A stretch of DNA of 64,000 nucleotides from Flavobacterium algicola (GCF_022399565.1 NZ_JAJTUT010000003.1:558001-622000); one strand, 5' to 3'; shown: positions 54,402-63,766, numbered from the stretch's first letter. Program-made: numbers and translations. Notes: generated from the sequence alone by a model not told the origin.

Positions 54402-55181
54402 CTACAAATCTTCAAATCCATTGCCTAAAGATTTTTCGTCCATTCCTACAAAAGAGTAATGCCTCGGTAGATACCAAGCCATAGTTTGCATTACTATCCT
54501 ATAATGCTCTGCATTTTCAAAATTATTTGGTGTCACATTAAATACTAGATCCTGTGAAGCTTTTTTATCATCTTTTTGATGTCTCATTAATAATACAACT
54601 TTTGGAGTGTCAACACCATTCAGTTTTAAATATTCTCTTAGAAGTTTTCTTGCAGTACGAGGCAATATTTTTTCTGAAGGTTGTCCAATTATTACTTCTT
54701 CATTTTCAGAGATAGTTTCGTCATTAGTGTCTTTAGAAAACGGTGTTTTTTCGGTAATATAAAATGAATTGTTCAAATGTAAATTTAAAATATCTCCATG
54801 GGAAAGCACCCAGTCTGCGCTCGAGTCGGTTGGATTTATTACTACTCCAAATCCTGACTCAAGTAAAAAATCATCTTTCATATTTTCTATTACAAAACAT
54901 TGAAAGCTTTTGTTAGGTTCAGGTAAAAATAACTGAAAATAAGGGAAACCATCTGGTCCAGTGATTATCTGTGGTTCACCACAACAAAAACTGGCCTTTG
55001 ATAGGTTAGATAAAAATGATGTACTCCAGTTCTCATCTCTTTCTTCCTGCGGAATTTGTACGAGTTGCAAAAGTGTATTTGTTTTATCCAAATCACCTAG
55101 ATAAGGTGCTGTTCTATCTTCCTCTTTTTGATTGGATTCTTGCAACTAATCTTTCTTTTTAAAAAAGTTAAATATTCCCAT
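54402..55181 (-). pseudogene. Uncharacterised protein gene with in-frame TAG at codon 12
   Basis: ATG at 55181 opens MGIFNFFKKKD, then TAG (55148-55146), and the same frame continues for 247 codons from TTG 55145 (LQESNQKEEDRTAPYLGDL...). The first eleven residues look like a natural N-terminus of small cytosolic proteins (MGxFxFFKKK). The body has ASFCCGEPQIITGPDGFPYF, GFGVVINPTDSSADW, and PRTARKLLREYLKLNG; no family recognised with confidence, though SseB-like proteins begin similarly. Either a nonsense mutation, readthrough, or reinitiation at the TTG. If the TTG is used the product is intact. Confidence 0.5.
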
Positions 55182-55282
55182 TTTATTACTGATATTATTT
55201 TTTGAGCTGAATTTTCTGAAAACGTGAATTTACCACAAAATATTTAATTATTCTTACAAATCAATTATTCTGTTTGATACTA

Positions 55283-55317
55283 TACATAAAAAAACCTCGT
55301 TGTAGAAAACGAGGTTT
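55283..55317 (-). terminator. Terminator of the thioredoxin reductase fusion
   Basis: AAACCTCGTT / AACGAGGTTT stem (55292-55317) with a T-run on the minus strand. Confidence 0.8.
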
Positions 55318-55337
55318 AATATAAAATGGTCGAAATT

Positions 55338-56750
55338 TTATTTTTTTAGATATTCTTTAATTCCGTAGCTCGCAACCACACCTTCACCTGTGGCGGCAGC
55401 AACTTGTGCAATCGCGCCAAAACGACAATCACCAGCGGCAAAAATCCCTTCAACACTAGTTTGATTAAGGTTTTTGGTCAAAATGTGACCACTATTAGAA
55501 AGATTTAGAAATCCTTCAAAAACTTTGGTATTGGGTAGCAGTCCAATAAAGGTAAAGACACCATCGGCTTTTACTTCTCCGTCTTCATTTGTTTCGTTAT
55601 CGGTATAGATTAGCTTGTCAAAGTTGCCTTCGCTATCGGCGATAAATTCTTTTGGTTTTTTATTGAGGTGGACTTCAATATTTTTAAAAGTATCTAGCTT
55701 TTCAGTATATATTTCGTCCGCAGAGAATTTTTCGCTTCGGTGTATGATTGTCACTTTTTTACAAAAGCCAGCAAGAAACATCCCCTCTTCGAGTGCACTA
55801 TTTCCGCCCCCAATTACAATAACTTCCTTGTCTCGGTAGAAAGCACCATCACAAGTGGCGCAGTAGTGAATACCCGATCCTATTAATTCTGCCTCTCCCG
55901 GAATCCCGAGGGTGCGGTACGTACTACCGGTGCTTATCACTATCGATTTGGCTCTGTATTCATCGGATTTGGTATGGACTTTAAAAAAAGTACCCGATCT
56001 CTCGATACTAACAATTTCGACACCCGTTTCGATTTTTGCTCCCAAGGTCGAGGCTTGCTCTTCCATACGATCCATCAAATCGGGACCCGAAACTACTTTA
56101 AAACCCGGATAATTTTCTATTTTCTTGGTGATAAAAGCATTTCCGCCAATATTTTTCTTTTCGAGAATGATGCTATCAAAACGATCTCTTTGTGCATAGA
56201 TAGCAGTCGTCAAGCCCGATGCGCCACCACCTACAATCAGTACATCATAAATGCGGGTATCGGTCACTTTATCGATTTCTAGTAATTCCGTTAATTTTGT
56301 ATTGTCAGGGTTGGAGTAGGGAGTGCCATTGACAAGAATCGTTGGTATGATTCGCTTGCCTTTATTAACTTCCATCACATAGTCGCTAGCACCTTCTGTG
56401 TTTTCTACATCGATGAACTCAAAGTTGATTTGGTTGTCTTGTAAAAAACGTTTGGCTCGGCGACAATCGGGGCACCAATCGGCACCATATAATTTTACAG
56501 TTCCTTGTTTGTTGATTCCCAAAATAGCTGCAAGCTCATGATTTTGTGGGTTACTGTGCACGGCCTCGTTGATCACCACAGTCGGAATAATTCTTTTTCC
56601 CTTATTATATTCTTCTACCAGTTTGGAAGCGTCGGGAGTGATATCGAGATTGATGTATTCAAATTCAATATTGTTCTGAGTAAAAAAGCTTTTAGTTCTT
56701 CGACAATCTGGGCACCATTCTGCACCGTACATTTTGATTTTTTGTGACAT
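55338..56750 (-). CDS. Glutaredoxin-glutaredoxin-thioredoxin reductase fusion
   Basis: 470 aa in three modules. Residues 1-~76 and ~83-160 are tandem glutaredoxin-like domains with active sites AEWCPDCRR and ADWCPDCRR and near-identical KGKRIIPT cis-Pro loops. Residues ~168-470 are a TrxB-type flavoenzyme: FAD site LIVGGGASGLTTA, redox HYCATCDGAFY, NADPH site IVIGGGNSALEEG, and GIFAAGDCR. NADPH electrons could pass from the flavoenzyme to its own glutaredoxin domains. Single gene. Confidence 0.92.
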   Translation of the reverse strand: MSQKIKMYGAEWCPDCRRTKSFFTQNNIEFEYINLDITPDASKLVEEYNKGKRIIPTVVINEAVHSNPQNHELAAILGINKQGTVKLYGADWCPDCRRAKRFLQDNQINFEFIDVENTEGASDYVMEVNKGKRIIPTILVNGTPYSNPDNTKLTELLEIDKVTDTRIYDVLIVGGGASGLTTAIYAQRDRFDSIILEKKNIGGNAFITKKIENYPGFKVVSGPDLMDRMEEQASTLGAKIETGVEIVSIERSGTFFKVHTKSDEYRAKSIVISTGSTYRTLGIPGEAELIGSGIHYCATCDGAFYRDKEVIVIGGGNSALEEGMFLAGFCKKVTIIHRSEKFSADEIYTEKLDTFKNIEVHLNKKPKEFIADSEGNFDKLIYTDNETNEDGEVKADGVFTFIGLLPNTKVFEGFLNLSNSGHILTKNLNQTSVEGIFAAGDCRFGAIAQVAAATGEGVVASYGIKEYLKK

Positions 56751-57177
56751 ATCTTTCTTTGTGAATTTGTAGATTAAGGTTCTTGGGGTATTTATTGTAG
56801 CTGTTAAGTTATGAAAAAAAGATCAAAGTTGTTTTGTCGCAGTACAAAATCGCTGTAGCAAGCTTTGATCATTTTAAACTGTTTCCTGCACTTTGTGTCA
56901 TTTTTAAAGTAGACGTTACAATATAGTAAACCTTACATTTTGAGATGTTTTAAATTCTTTTGACTGCCATATTTGCCGAACCTGTCAGGCAGCGCTCGTT
57001 GTACTGATGGAAACCCTTGCCGAAGGATGCCGATTTTAATTTTCGAATAAAACAGCCATTTTTTGAATACTTCTTTTAAAAATGGGGTTTTTGGCGTAGT
57101 TTCTGCAATAAACAAGCTAATTAAGTTTAAACTAAGATCTTTTAATCAAAAATAAGATTTTACAAATTGAAAAAAAT
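56751..57177. other. 427-base intergenic region with a repeat-like fragment
   Basis: Around 56970-57030 (TGCCGAACCTGTCAGGCAGC, TTGCCGAAGGATGCCG) the sequence is richer in G+C than its flanks and resembles a dispersed Flavobacterium intergenic repeat. It should also contain the divergent promoters of the flanking genes; none is clear. Confidence 0.4.
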
Positions 57178-57606
57178 ATGACTCAAGTTAAAGAAAACAA
57201 CACGGTTAAAGTACATTACACAGGAAAGCTAGCAGACGGACAAGTATTTGATACATCTGAAGGTAAAGATCCTATTGCATTTACTTTGGGACAAGGAAGT
57301 TTGATTCCTGGTTTTGAAAAAGGCCTTATTGATATGAAAGTAAATGAGAAAAAAACAATAAATATTACTAAGGAAGATGCTTATGGTGATCCTCGCGAAG
57401 ATTTGATTATCGAGGTTCCTAAAAGTGAATTACCTGAAGATATGGCTCCAGAAGTGGGAATGGGATTGGTTTCTAGAACTCCAGAAGGACAAGAAATGAA
57501 TTTATTGGTTATAGAAGTAAAACCAGAATCGGTAGTACTTGATGGTAATCACCCATTGGCTGGTAAAGACCTTATTTTTGACCTTGAAGTTGTTGAAATT
57601 TCATAA
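57178..57606 (+). CDS. FKBP-type peptidyl-prolyl isomerase, SlyD-like
   Basis: 142 aa. VKVHYTGKLADGQVFDTSEG, FTLGQGSLIPGFEKGLIDM and ITKEDAYGDPREDLI form the FKBP part with an inserted IF (chaperone) domain (~70-120). The His-rich metal tail of E. coli SlyD is absent. Cytoplasmic folding catalyst/chaperone. Confidence 0.92.
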   Translation: MTQVKENNTVKVHYTGKLADGQVFDTSEGKDPIAFTLGQGSLIPGFEKGLIDMKVNEKKTINITKEDAYGDPREDLIIEVPKSELPEDMAPEVGMGLVSRTPEGQEMNLLVIEVKPESVVLDGNHPLAGKDLIFDLEVVEIS

Positions 57607-57629
57607 GGATCCAAATTATATTAAAAAGA

Positions 57630-57667
57630 AGCCTGACAGTTATTTGTATACTGTCAGGCTTTTTTTG
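57630..57667. terminator. Terminator between convergent FKBP and GDSL genes
   Basis: AGCCTGACAGT / ACTGTCAGGCT 11-bp stem and a T-run; mainly serves the FKBP gene (+). Confidence 0.88.
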
Positions 57668-57727
57668 TTGCAATTATTTCTGTTTGTATTCTTTTTCTAA
57701 ATATTCTCTGTTTTCAAAATAAAGAAA

Positions 57728-58366
57728 TTAAAAGGCAAGTGTGCTGATGGCATTTGTAATAATCGGTTCCATGACGAGGTATCCTTTTTTATTGGGATGC
57801 ACATTATCTTCGGAATAATCCAAAGGCAATCCTTTTTTATCATCTACTAGAGCGTCGTAATAATTCACAAACAGAATATCATTGTCAGTTGCGTAGCTTT
57901 CGATAAGTTGATTTAGAGCTATAATAGTCTCGGCTGGTTTTTCGGTTGGGTTCCAATAAAAGTAGTTGGAGGGTAAAACAGAACAAAGCAAAACTTCGAT
58001 TTTGTTTGCCTTTGCCAGTTCGACCATGGAAACAATATTGTCCATAATCATTTTTAAGGTCGATTTGCCTGTGTTTCCGGCAATATCATTACCTCCAGCG
58101 AGAATTACAACTGCTCTTGGTTTTAATTGGATAACATCGGCTCTAAAACGCAAAAGCAACTGCGGACTCGTTTGTCCGCTGATACCTCTGTTGATGTATT
58201 CTTTTCGAGAAAAAAAATCAGGCTGCTCTTTGCTCCAAAATTCGGTTATAGAATCTCCTATGAAAACAATTCTATTTTCGGAAGGTAGAGGAGAAGGTAG
58301 AGCTGTATTTTCTTGCTGGTATTTTTGTAAATAAGCCCAGTCGGAATTTATAGAGGGATTGGCCAT
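57728..58366 (-). CDS. SGNH/GDSL-family esterase
   Basis: 212 aa. Block I FIGDSITEFW (Ser nucleophile), block II RGISGQTSPQ (Gly), block III GGNDIAGNTGK (Asn), block V DNVHPNKKGY (Asp-His). No signal peptide. Could be an acetylesterase or lysophospholipase type. Starts three bases after cysM and is likely co-transcribed. Confidence 0.88.
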   Translation of the reverse strand: MANPSINSDWAYLQKYQQENTALPSPLPSENRIVFIGDSITEFWSKEQPDFFSRKEYINRGISGQTSPQLLLRFRADVIQLKPRAVVILAGGNDIAGNTGKSTLKMIMDNIVSMVELAKANKIEVLLCSVLPSNYFYWNPTEKPAETIIALNQLIESYATDNDILFVNYYDALVDDKKGLPLDYSEDNVHPNKKGYLVMEPIITNAISTLAF

Positions 58367-58369
58367 ATC

Positions 58370-59257
58370 TTAATCAAATAAATCAGATGATAAGTAACGG
58401 TCTCCACGGTCGCAAATAATGGCTACGATAACACCAGATTCCAATTGATTGGCAATTTTGACCGCTACTGCTACAGATCCTCCGCTACTCATACCGGCAA
58501 AGACTCCTTCTTCGGTTGCGAGGCGTTTGGTCATTTCGCGCGCTTCTTCTTCAGAAACGTCTATTGTTTGATCCACTTTGGACGGATCGAAAATTTTTGG
58601 TAAATATTCTTGAGGCCATTTTCTAATTCCAGGAATTTGAGAACCATCACTTGGCTGCGCTCCTACAATCTGGATGTCTGGATTTTGTTCCTTCAAAAAA
58701 GTAGAAGTTCCCATAATCGTACCTGTCGTTCCCATGGCAGAAACAAAATGGGTAACTGTGCCTTCTGTATCTCTCCAAATTTCTGGTCCGGTTGTGTTGT
58801 AGTGTGCTTTCCAGTTATCATCATTTGCAAATTGGTTTAGCATGATGTAACCCCCTTCGGCCACTTTTTGATCGGCATAATCACGAGATCCTATAATTCC
58901 TGTTTCTGCAGGAGTCAAGATCACGGTAGCACCGTAAGCACGCATTGTTTGGGTACGTTCCTTTGTTGAGTTTTCAGGAAGTACGAGTTCAATATCGATT
59001 CCCAATATTTGCGCTATCATCGCGAGTGCAATACCAGTATTCCCACTAGTGGCTTCGATTAGTTTGTCTCCTTTTTTAATTTCGCCACGATCCATAGCGC
59101 CTTTGATCATGTAATAGGCAGCTCTGTCTTTAACGCTTCCTCCAGGATTATTTCCTTCGAGTTTTAAAAGTAACTTTACGTTTTTATTTTTAACTAAATT
59201 GACTGATTCTACTAATGGCGTGTTGCCGATTAAGTCAATTAATTTTTGAGATTTCAT
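58370..59257 (-). CDS. cysM: Cysteine synthase B
   Basis: 295 aa, fold-type II PLP enzyme. PLP lysine in GGSVKDRAAYY, TSGNTGIALAM for the O-acetylserine carboxylate, GTTGTIMGTS phosphate loop, and GMSSGGSVAVA. Length and EATSGNTG favour CysM over CysK. Makes cysteine from O-acetylserine and sulfide or thiosulfate. The serine acetyltransferase that supplies O-acetylserine is encoded 170 bases upstream on the same strand. Confidence 0.9.
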   Translation of the reverse strand: MKSQKLIDLIGNTPLVESVNLVKNKNVKLLLKLEGNNPGGSVKDRAAYYMIKGAMDRGEIKKGDKLIEATSGNTGIALAMIAQILGIDIELVLPENSTKERTQTMRAYGATVILTPAETGIIGSRDYADQKVAEGGYIMLNQFANDDNWKAHYNTTGPEIWRDTEGTVTHFVSAMGTTGTIMGTSTFLKEQNPDIQIVGAQPSDGSQIPGIRKWPQEYLPKIFDPSKVDQTIDVSEEEAREMTKRLATEEGVFAGMSSGGSVAVAVKIANQLESGVIVAIICDRGDRYLSSDLFD

Positions 59258-59427
59258 AATAGTGTAATTATAATATTGTTTTTGAAGAGGAGAGTAGCAA
59301 CGGATACATTTCGAATCGCAAATCAGTCTAGTGTATCAAATTTAGAGAATTTGATAATTTTTTACAGATTTATTTAAAAAACGAAAACGAACACAGTGCA
59401 AAATTATAAACCTACCTCTTTCCTTTT

Positions 59428-60219
59428 TTATTTCATTTCTTTAATTTTCACTTCGGTAGTGGTAGTGTTTAATACAATCGATCTTGGCGGAATAGATTTG
59501 GTCACCCAAGCATTTCCTCCAACAATACTGCTTTTTCCAATAACAGTTTCCCCACCCAAGATGGTAGCGTTTGCATAGATACAAACATACTCTTGCACGG
59601 TAGGATGTCTCTTGGCGTCTTTCATGTCTTTGCTTACACTCAATGCTCCTAGAGTTACCCCTTGGTAAATTTTTACGTATTTTTCGATAACGGTTGTTTC
59701 TCCAATTACAATTCCGGTAGCATGGTCAATAAAGAATGGAGATTCGATATTTGCACCCGCGTGTATATCGGTTCCTGTGATCTTGTGTGCGTACTCACTC
59801 ATCAGTCTAGAAAACAAAAGTAAATCTAGCATGTACAATTCATGACTCAGGCGGTAAATAGCGATGGCATAAAAACCAGGGTAGCCAAGATATACTTCTT
59901 CTATGCTGTTGGATGCAGGATCGTTTTCTAGAATAAAATTAGCATCTTGATTGAGCTGTTCTAAAACATGTGGTAATCGTATCGAAAATTTTTCCCAAAG
60001 AGTACAGCAAAGGTTATCTGGTTTTTTACAGGCGATGGTAGCAATTGTTTTGAATAGTTGTTCAAGTTCATCAATACTATCATCTAACTCTGCATTGGAG
60101 TCAAATAAAGTATAGAACAATTTTTCTGTAAAAGTTTCTGTCAAAGTTTTAATACCATAGTTGATATCGAGGTGACTTTTTAGCGCAATGATTTTTTGGA
60201 TAATCAGATCTTTTGTCAT
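59428..60219 (-). CDS. cysE: Serine O-acetyltransferase
   Basis: 263 aa. Helical N-terminal domain (~1-125), then left-handed beta-helix hexapeptides: GTDIHAGANIESPFFIDHAT, GIVIGETTVIEKYVKIYQGV, TLGALS, GGNAWVTKSIP. The catalytic His/Asp pair (DIHAGA, FIDHATG) is visible. Makes O-acetylserine for CysM, with which it forms a cysteine biosynthesis unit. Confidence 0.9.
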   Translation of the reverse strand: MTKDLIIQKIIALKSHLDINYGIKTLTETFTEKLFYTLFDSNAELDDSIDELEQLFKTIATIACKKPDNLCCTLWEKFSIRLPHVLEQLNQDANFILENDPASNSIEEVYLGYPGFYAIAIYRLSHELYMLDLLLFSRLMSEYAHKITGTDIHAGANIESPFFIDHATGIVIGETTVIEKYVKIYQGVTLGALSVSKDMKDAKRHPTVQEYVCIYANATILGGETVIGKSSIVGGNAWVTKSIPPRSIVLNTTTTEVKIKEMK

Positions 60220-60654
60220 GATTATAAATTTGAAAGGTTAAGTGATAAAAATAAGAAAGGATGAATTTTAGCAACAAGAGCAACAATACAAAAAGATGTG
60301 TTGCCGAAAGGAACTTGAACTAGTAGAATGAAGTAATAGCATTTTTTGACTTTCCTTAAAATTATGCTTTACAAATATATCGAACTATTTTCGATAAACT
60401 GTTAGAATTAAAATAAGATTTAACAAATGCAAACTCCTATTGCATTCGATAAAAGTGACTGCATCTTTTGTCTTTTTTTTATCGAAAATAAGGACATTAA
60501 AATCCAGTTTTTAAACTGATAAAACAAATCCTTTTTTCTGGCGTAAAAAAGCATTAAAATCAGCTTCTTTTTTTTCGAATAAAATAGAACTAATAACTGT
60601 TAAAATAAATGGTTTAGTTTTAATTCACTATTTTTGAAATCTGATCAAAATTAA
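60220..60654. other. 435-base A+T-rich divergent intergenic region
   Basis: Lies between cysE (-) and the small membrane protein gene (+). TATTTTTG at 60630-60637 is a possible -7 element for the + strand gene. No riboswitch-like fold or gene is seen. Confidence 0.4.
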
Positions 60655-60840
60655 ATGAAAATTATTCAAATTGTACTAATGGTTTTAGCTGTTTTAGTTT
60701 TGCTGTTAGGTAAGGGGAGTGGTGATGAAATCATCTATTTAAAAGTAGGCGCTGTTATTGTATTTATGTTTAGCATGATGCGACTTAGTGCCAAAACGCC
60801 AAGTAAAAATCAAAATAAAGAAGAAGAAGATGTTCAATAA
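60655..60840 (+). CDS. Small membrane protein upstream of the Smr gene
   Basis: 61 aa with two hydrophobic segments (IVLMVLAVLVLLLGKG and VGAVIVFMFSMMRLSA) and a charged tail. Overlaps the start of the Smr gene by eleven bases, so the two are coupled. No family name known to me. Confidence 0.7.
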   Translation: MKIIQIVLMVLAVLVLLLGKGSGDEIIYLKVGAVIVFMFSMMRLSAKTPSKNQNKEEEDVQ

Positions 60841-61381
60841 AGGAGATAAGGTTTCAGTACTAGATGATGCAATCGACGGAATCGTTTTAGCAGTCAAAAA
60901 TACGCAAGTTGAGATCGAAACTACAGATGGATTTGTGATGACATTTTCCGTCAACGAGTTGATTAAAATAAACGATTCCAGTAGTTTAGATGATTCTATT
61001 AAAAGGATTAATATAGGTGCCGTTCAAAAGGAAAAAGAGATTCCAAAACCACGCTCATTTGTCAAAGAACGCAAAAATCGGAATGAACAACCGGCTCCGG
61101 AATTTGATTTGCACATTGAGAAGTTGGTAAAAAGCAGCCGCGGAATGTCAAACTATGATATACTAACGATACAGGCGGAAACGGCTCAAAGACATATCGA
61201 GTTCGCTATAAAAAACCGAATTCCAAAGATTGTTTTTATTCATGGTGTGGGTGAAGGCGTGTTGAAATCGGAGCTTGATTTTTTGTTAGGCCGTTATGAT
61301 AATATCGATTTCCAAGAGGCCAATTATCAAAAATACGGGCAGGGTGCAACCGAAGTTTACATTCGCCAAAGTAAGAATTAA
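60830..61381 (+). CDS. Smr-domain (MutS2-like) protein
   Basis: 183 aa from ATG 60830 (MFNKGDKVSVLDDAIDG). N-terminal SH3-like/KOW-like part (~1-45), a charged linker, then an Smr domain: FDLHIEKLV, IEFAIKNRIPKIVFIHGVGE, GVLKSELDFLL, GQGATEVYIRQ. Smr domains act as nucleases on DNA or RNA; the DLH and HGxG motifs are present. Not a full MutS2, since the ATPase part is absent. Confidence 0.85.
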   Translation: MFNKGDKVSVLDDAIDGIVLAVKNTQVEIETTDGFVMTFSVNELIKINDSSSLDDSIKRINIGAVQKEKEIPKPRSFVKERKNRNEQPAPEFDLHIEKLVKSSRGMSNYDILTIQAETAQRHIEFAIKNRIPKIVFIHGVGEGVLKSELDFLLGRYDNIDFQEANYQKYGQGATEVYIRQSKN

Positions 61382-61398
61382 AACCGTGTTTTTGTAGC

Positions 61399-61439
61399 AA
61401 AAAAAGAGGCTCATTTTCAATGGAAAATGAGCCTCTTTT
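61399..61439. terminator. Bidirectional terminator between convergent genes
   Basis: AAGAGGCTCATTTTC / GAAAATGAGCCTCTT 15-bp stem with flanking A and T runs. Confidence 0.9.
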
Positions 61440-61468
61440 GTTATTGATTTGACCTACTGAAAAGTTGT

Positions 61469-62431
61469 TTATTTGGTCGTTGTAAGTGTTCCTAAAACAT
61501 ACGAATCTCCCAGAATAAAACTGCTATTACTTTTCTTTAAAGTCGCTTTTTTAAGCGTTATTGTATGTACAAAAGCATTCGTTCCGTTGGTAGTTGTAGT
61601 CACTTCGATGATTCCACTAGTACCACTTACACCTGCTACTCCAGACCACTCTTCACTTAAAACAGGACTTGTTGGCGTCTGTGTATTGCAGAAGTACGAA
61701 GCGCTTAAGAGGCCTTTAAAGTAGCGATAAGTCAATTTATTTGTGGTCGTTCCTATAAGTCCAGATCTAGGTGAGCCAGCGGTAGTTACTTCATTTACAA
61801 TCAATGCAGGGTCGATATCAAGCATGATAGCCTCATAACTTTTGTAGTCGTAAATCACATTTGAGCTACTACACTGCGTCAAGATTTTTTCAAAGTTAAA
61901 AGGTAAAGTCGTAGCGGTTGTCACATAAGATCCAAAAGCAAGCGTACTGTATTTTAACTCGCCATTGCTAGTAGAAAATACAACATTTTTAAAATTGATA
62001 AGGTGGTTGTAACCCGTGATTACGGTACTATTTGTAAGTTCACCTGCTTCTTTTTTAGATGTAGTAATGATTTCGATTGTACCTGAAGTCGCATACCATT
62101 GGTCCAGAATAGTGGGAGTTGCTGGCTGAATGGTCTCGCAAATGTTGTCTGCTGTTGCTGTACCATTGTAAAAGCGGTAAACCAATCGATTGTCAGTCGT
62201 GCTAATATCTAGCGTTGTTGGGGATCCATCAACTGTAGGATCGTTTGCAAAATAAATAGAATCTACTTCAAGTAGTAAAGCTTCTTTATCATTCAATTTG
62301 TAGATAATATCGTTCTCAGAGCAGCTGTAGGTGTCATAATCTTCAAAATCAATAGTTTCTTGAACTAAGTCTCCATCGTTACAGCTAGTCATAAGTAGTA
62401 TAATGGCCAAAAGGCTGGTAATTCGTTTCAT
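61469..62431 (-). CDS. Lipoprotein with two tandem ~145-residue repeats
   Basis: 320 aa from MKRITSLLAIILLMTSCNDG (ATG 62431), lipobox MTSC. Repeat 1 (~30-165): YSCSENDIIYKLNDKEALLL, DNRLVYRFYNGT, LDQWYATSGTIEIITT. Repeat 2 (~170-320): TQCSSSNVIYDYKSYEAIML, TNKLTYRYFKGL, LSEEWSGVAG, SGIIEVTTT. The two clearly align. No family name known to me; probably a surface or periplasmic lipoprotein. Confidence 0.75.
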   Translation of the reverse strand: MKRITSLLAIILLMTSCNDGDLVQETIDFEDYDTYSCSENDIIYKLNDKEALLLEVDSIYFANDPTVDGSPTTLDISTTDNRLVYRFYNGTATADNICETIQPATPTILDQWYATSGTIEIITTSKKEAGELTNSTVITGYNHLINFKNVVFSTSNGELKYSTLAFGSYVTTATTLPFNFEKILTQCSSSNVIYDYKSYEAIMLDIDPALIVNEVTTAGSPRSGLIGTTTNKLTYRYFKGLLSASYFCNTQTPTSPVLSEEWSGVAGVSGTSGIIEVTTTTNGTNAFVHTITLKKATLKKSNSSFILGDSYVLGTLTTTK

Positions 62432-62505
62432 TATGTTTATAATTTGGTACAAAAATAGCGAAAAAAATGGCAAAAGATAGGGATGAAATCACAATTGATA
62501 TTTCA

Positions 62506-62513
62506 TAACTTTG
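62506..62513 (+). promoter_or_regulatory. -7 element (TAACTTTG) immediately before the cysteine desulfurase ATG
   Basis: TAnnTTTG ends only six bases before the ATG at 62519, so the transcript would be nearly leaderless. No -33 TTG at the right spacing. Confidence 0.45.
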
Positions 62514-62518
62514 CAGTA

Positions 62519-63643
62519 ATGAAAAAAATATACCTCGATAACGCCTCTACTACTTCTATTCGTCCAGAAGTTGTACAAGAAATGACCAAAATTATGCTAG
62601 AAGATTATGGTAATCCATCCTCTACGCACAGCTTGGGTCGCCATAGTAAAAGTATTTTGGAGCTTTCTAGAAAAGCAATTGCAAAGAGTATCAATGCTAC
62701 TGCAGCCGAAATTATTTTTACATCATCAGCTACAGAAGCTAATAATTGGATTTTGAGAGCAGCTGTAACCGATATAAAAGTGACGAGAATAATCACTAGT
62801 AGGATGGAGCATCATGCTGTACTGCACGTAATTCAACAATTGAAAAGAGAATTTGCAATTGAGGTGGAGTATGTTAAGACTAAGCTAGATGGTACAATTG
62901 ATCTTACACATTTAGTAGAGCTGCTGTCTGGAGAAGGCAAAACATTAGTTAGTTTAATGCATGTAAATAATGAGACAGGTGTAATTCTGGATCTAGAGCG
63001 TGTAGGGATGTTGTGTAGAGAATATGGCGTTTTATTCCATTCAGATACCGTTCAATCTATAGGAAAAATCAAAATTGATCTACAATCTATTTCGATTGAT
63101 TTTCTAGTTGCTTCAGCTCATAAGTTTCACGGTCCCAAAGGAATTGGTTTTGCTTTTGTAAAAAAGAATTCAGGTTTGCAGCCTTTAATTTATGGGGGAG
63201 AGCAAGAAAAAGGACTGCGTGCAGGTACAGAACCAGTGCATCAAATTGCTGGTATGGCCAAAGCTCTTACAATGTCAATAGACAACCAAGAGGCAGAAAT
63301 GCTTCAAATTGCAGCATTAAAATGCTATTTGATAGCACAACTTACAACTACGTTTCCTGATGCTACATTTAATGGAGGAACTGTCGGTATAGCTACCATA
63401 TTAAATGTTTTATTACCATTTTCGAAAGATAAAACGGCGATGATATTGTTTCATTTGGATATGAAAGGTATTGCTGTTTCGCGCGGAAGTGCTTGCCAGA
63501 GTGGTAGCATACGTCCTTCGCACGTACTCGCAGAGATGCTGTCGGATGATGATCTAAAGAAGCCAAATCTTCGCATTTCACTAAGTCATTACAATACCAT
63601 AGAAGATATTGACGGACTTATTGATGGGTTAAAGAGTCTTTAA
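62519..63643 (+). CDS. Cysteine desulfurase (NifS/IscS-like)
   Basis: 374 aa from ATG 62519 (MKKIYLDNASTTSIRPEV). Fold-type I PLP enzyme: GNPSSTHSLGR, HHAVLH, VNNETGVILDLE, PLP lysine in SAHKFHGPKG, and the persulfide cysteine in SRGSACQSGS. It delivers sulfur from cysteine for Fe-S clusters or tRNA thiolation. No iscU/sufU next to it. Confidence 0.92.
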   Translation: MKKIYLDNASTTSIRPEVVQEMTKIMLEDYGNPSSTHSLGRHSKSILELSRKAIAKSINATAAEIIFTSSATEANNWILRAAVTDIKVTRIITSRMEHHAVLHVIQQLKREFAIEVEYVKTKLDGTIDLTHLVELLSGEGKTLVSLMHVNNETGVILDLERVGMLCREYGVLFHSDTVQSIGKIKIDLQSISIDFLVASAHKFHGPKGIGFAFVKKNSGLQPLIYGGEQEKGLRAGTEPVHQIAGMAKALTMSIDNQEAEMLQIAALKCYLIAQLTTTFPDATFNGGTVGIATILNVLLPFSKDKTAMILFHLDMKGIAVSRGSACQSGSIRPSHVLAEMLSDDDLKKPNLRISLSHYNTIEDIDGLIDGLKSL

Positions 63644-63704
63644 ATATTTGGTGTTTTCTGTGATTTTGTAATGAAAATTAGTTGTAACGGTTTGATTTAC
63701 AAAG

Positions 63705-63743
63705 AAAAGGAGCTTTAATCTAGTAATGATTAAAGCTCCTTTT
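63705..63743. terminator. Bidirectional terminator between convergent genes
   Basis: AAAAGGAGCTTTAATC / GATTAAAGCTCCTTTT 16-bp perfect stem with a seven-base loop. Confidence 0.9.
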
Positions 63744-63766
63744 GTATAATTTTGCAATTCTAATAT

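Noticed and set aside
56933..57115. Reverse 60-codon frame before the FKBP gene
   Set aside because: Covers a dispersed-repeat-like fragment; sequence like FPSVQRALPDRFGKYGSQ is the usual translation of such repeats.
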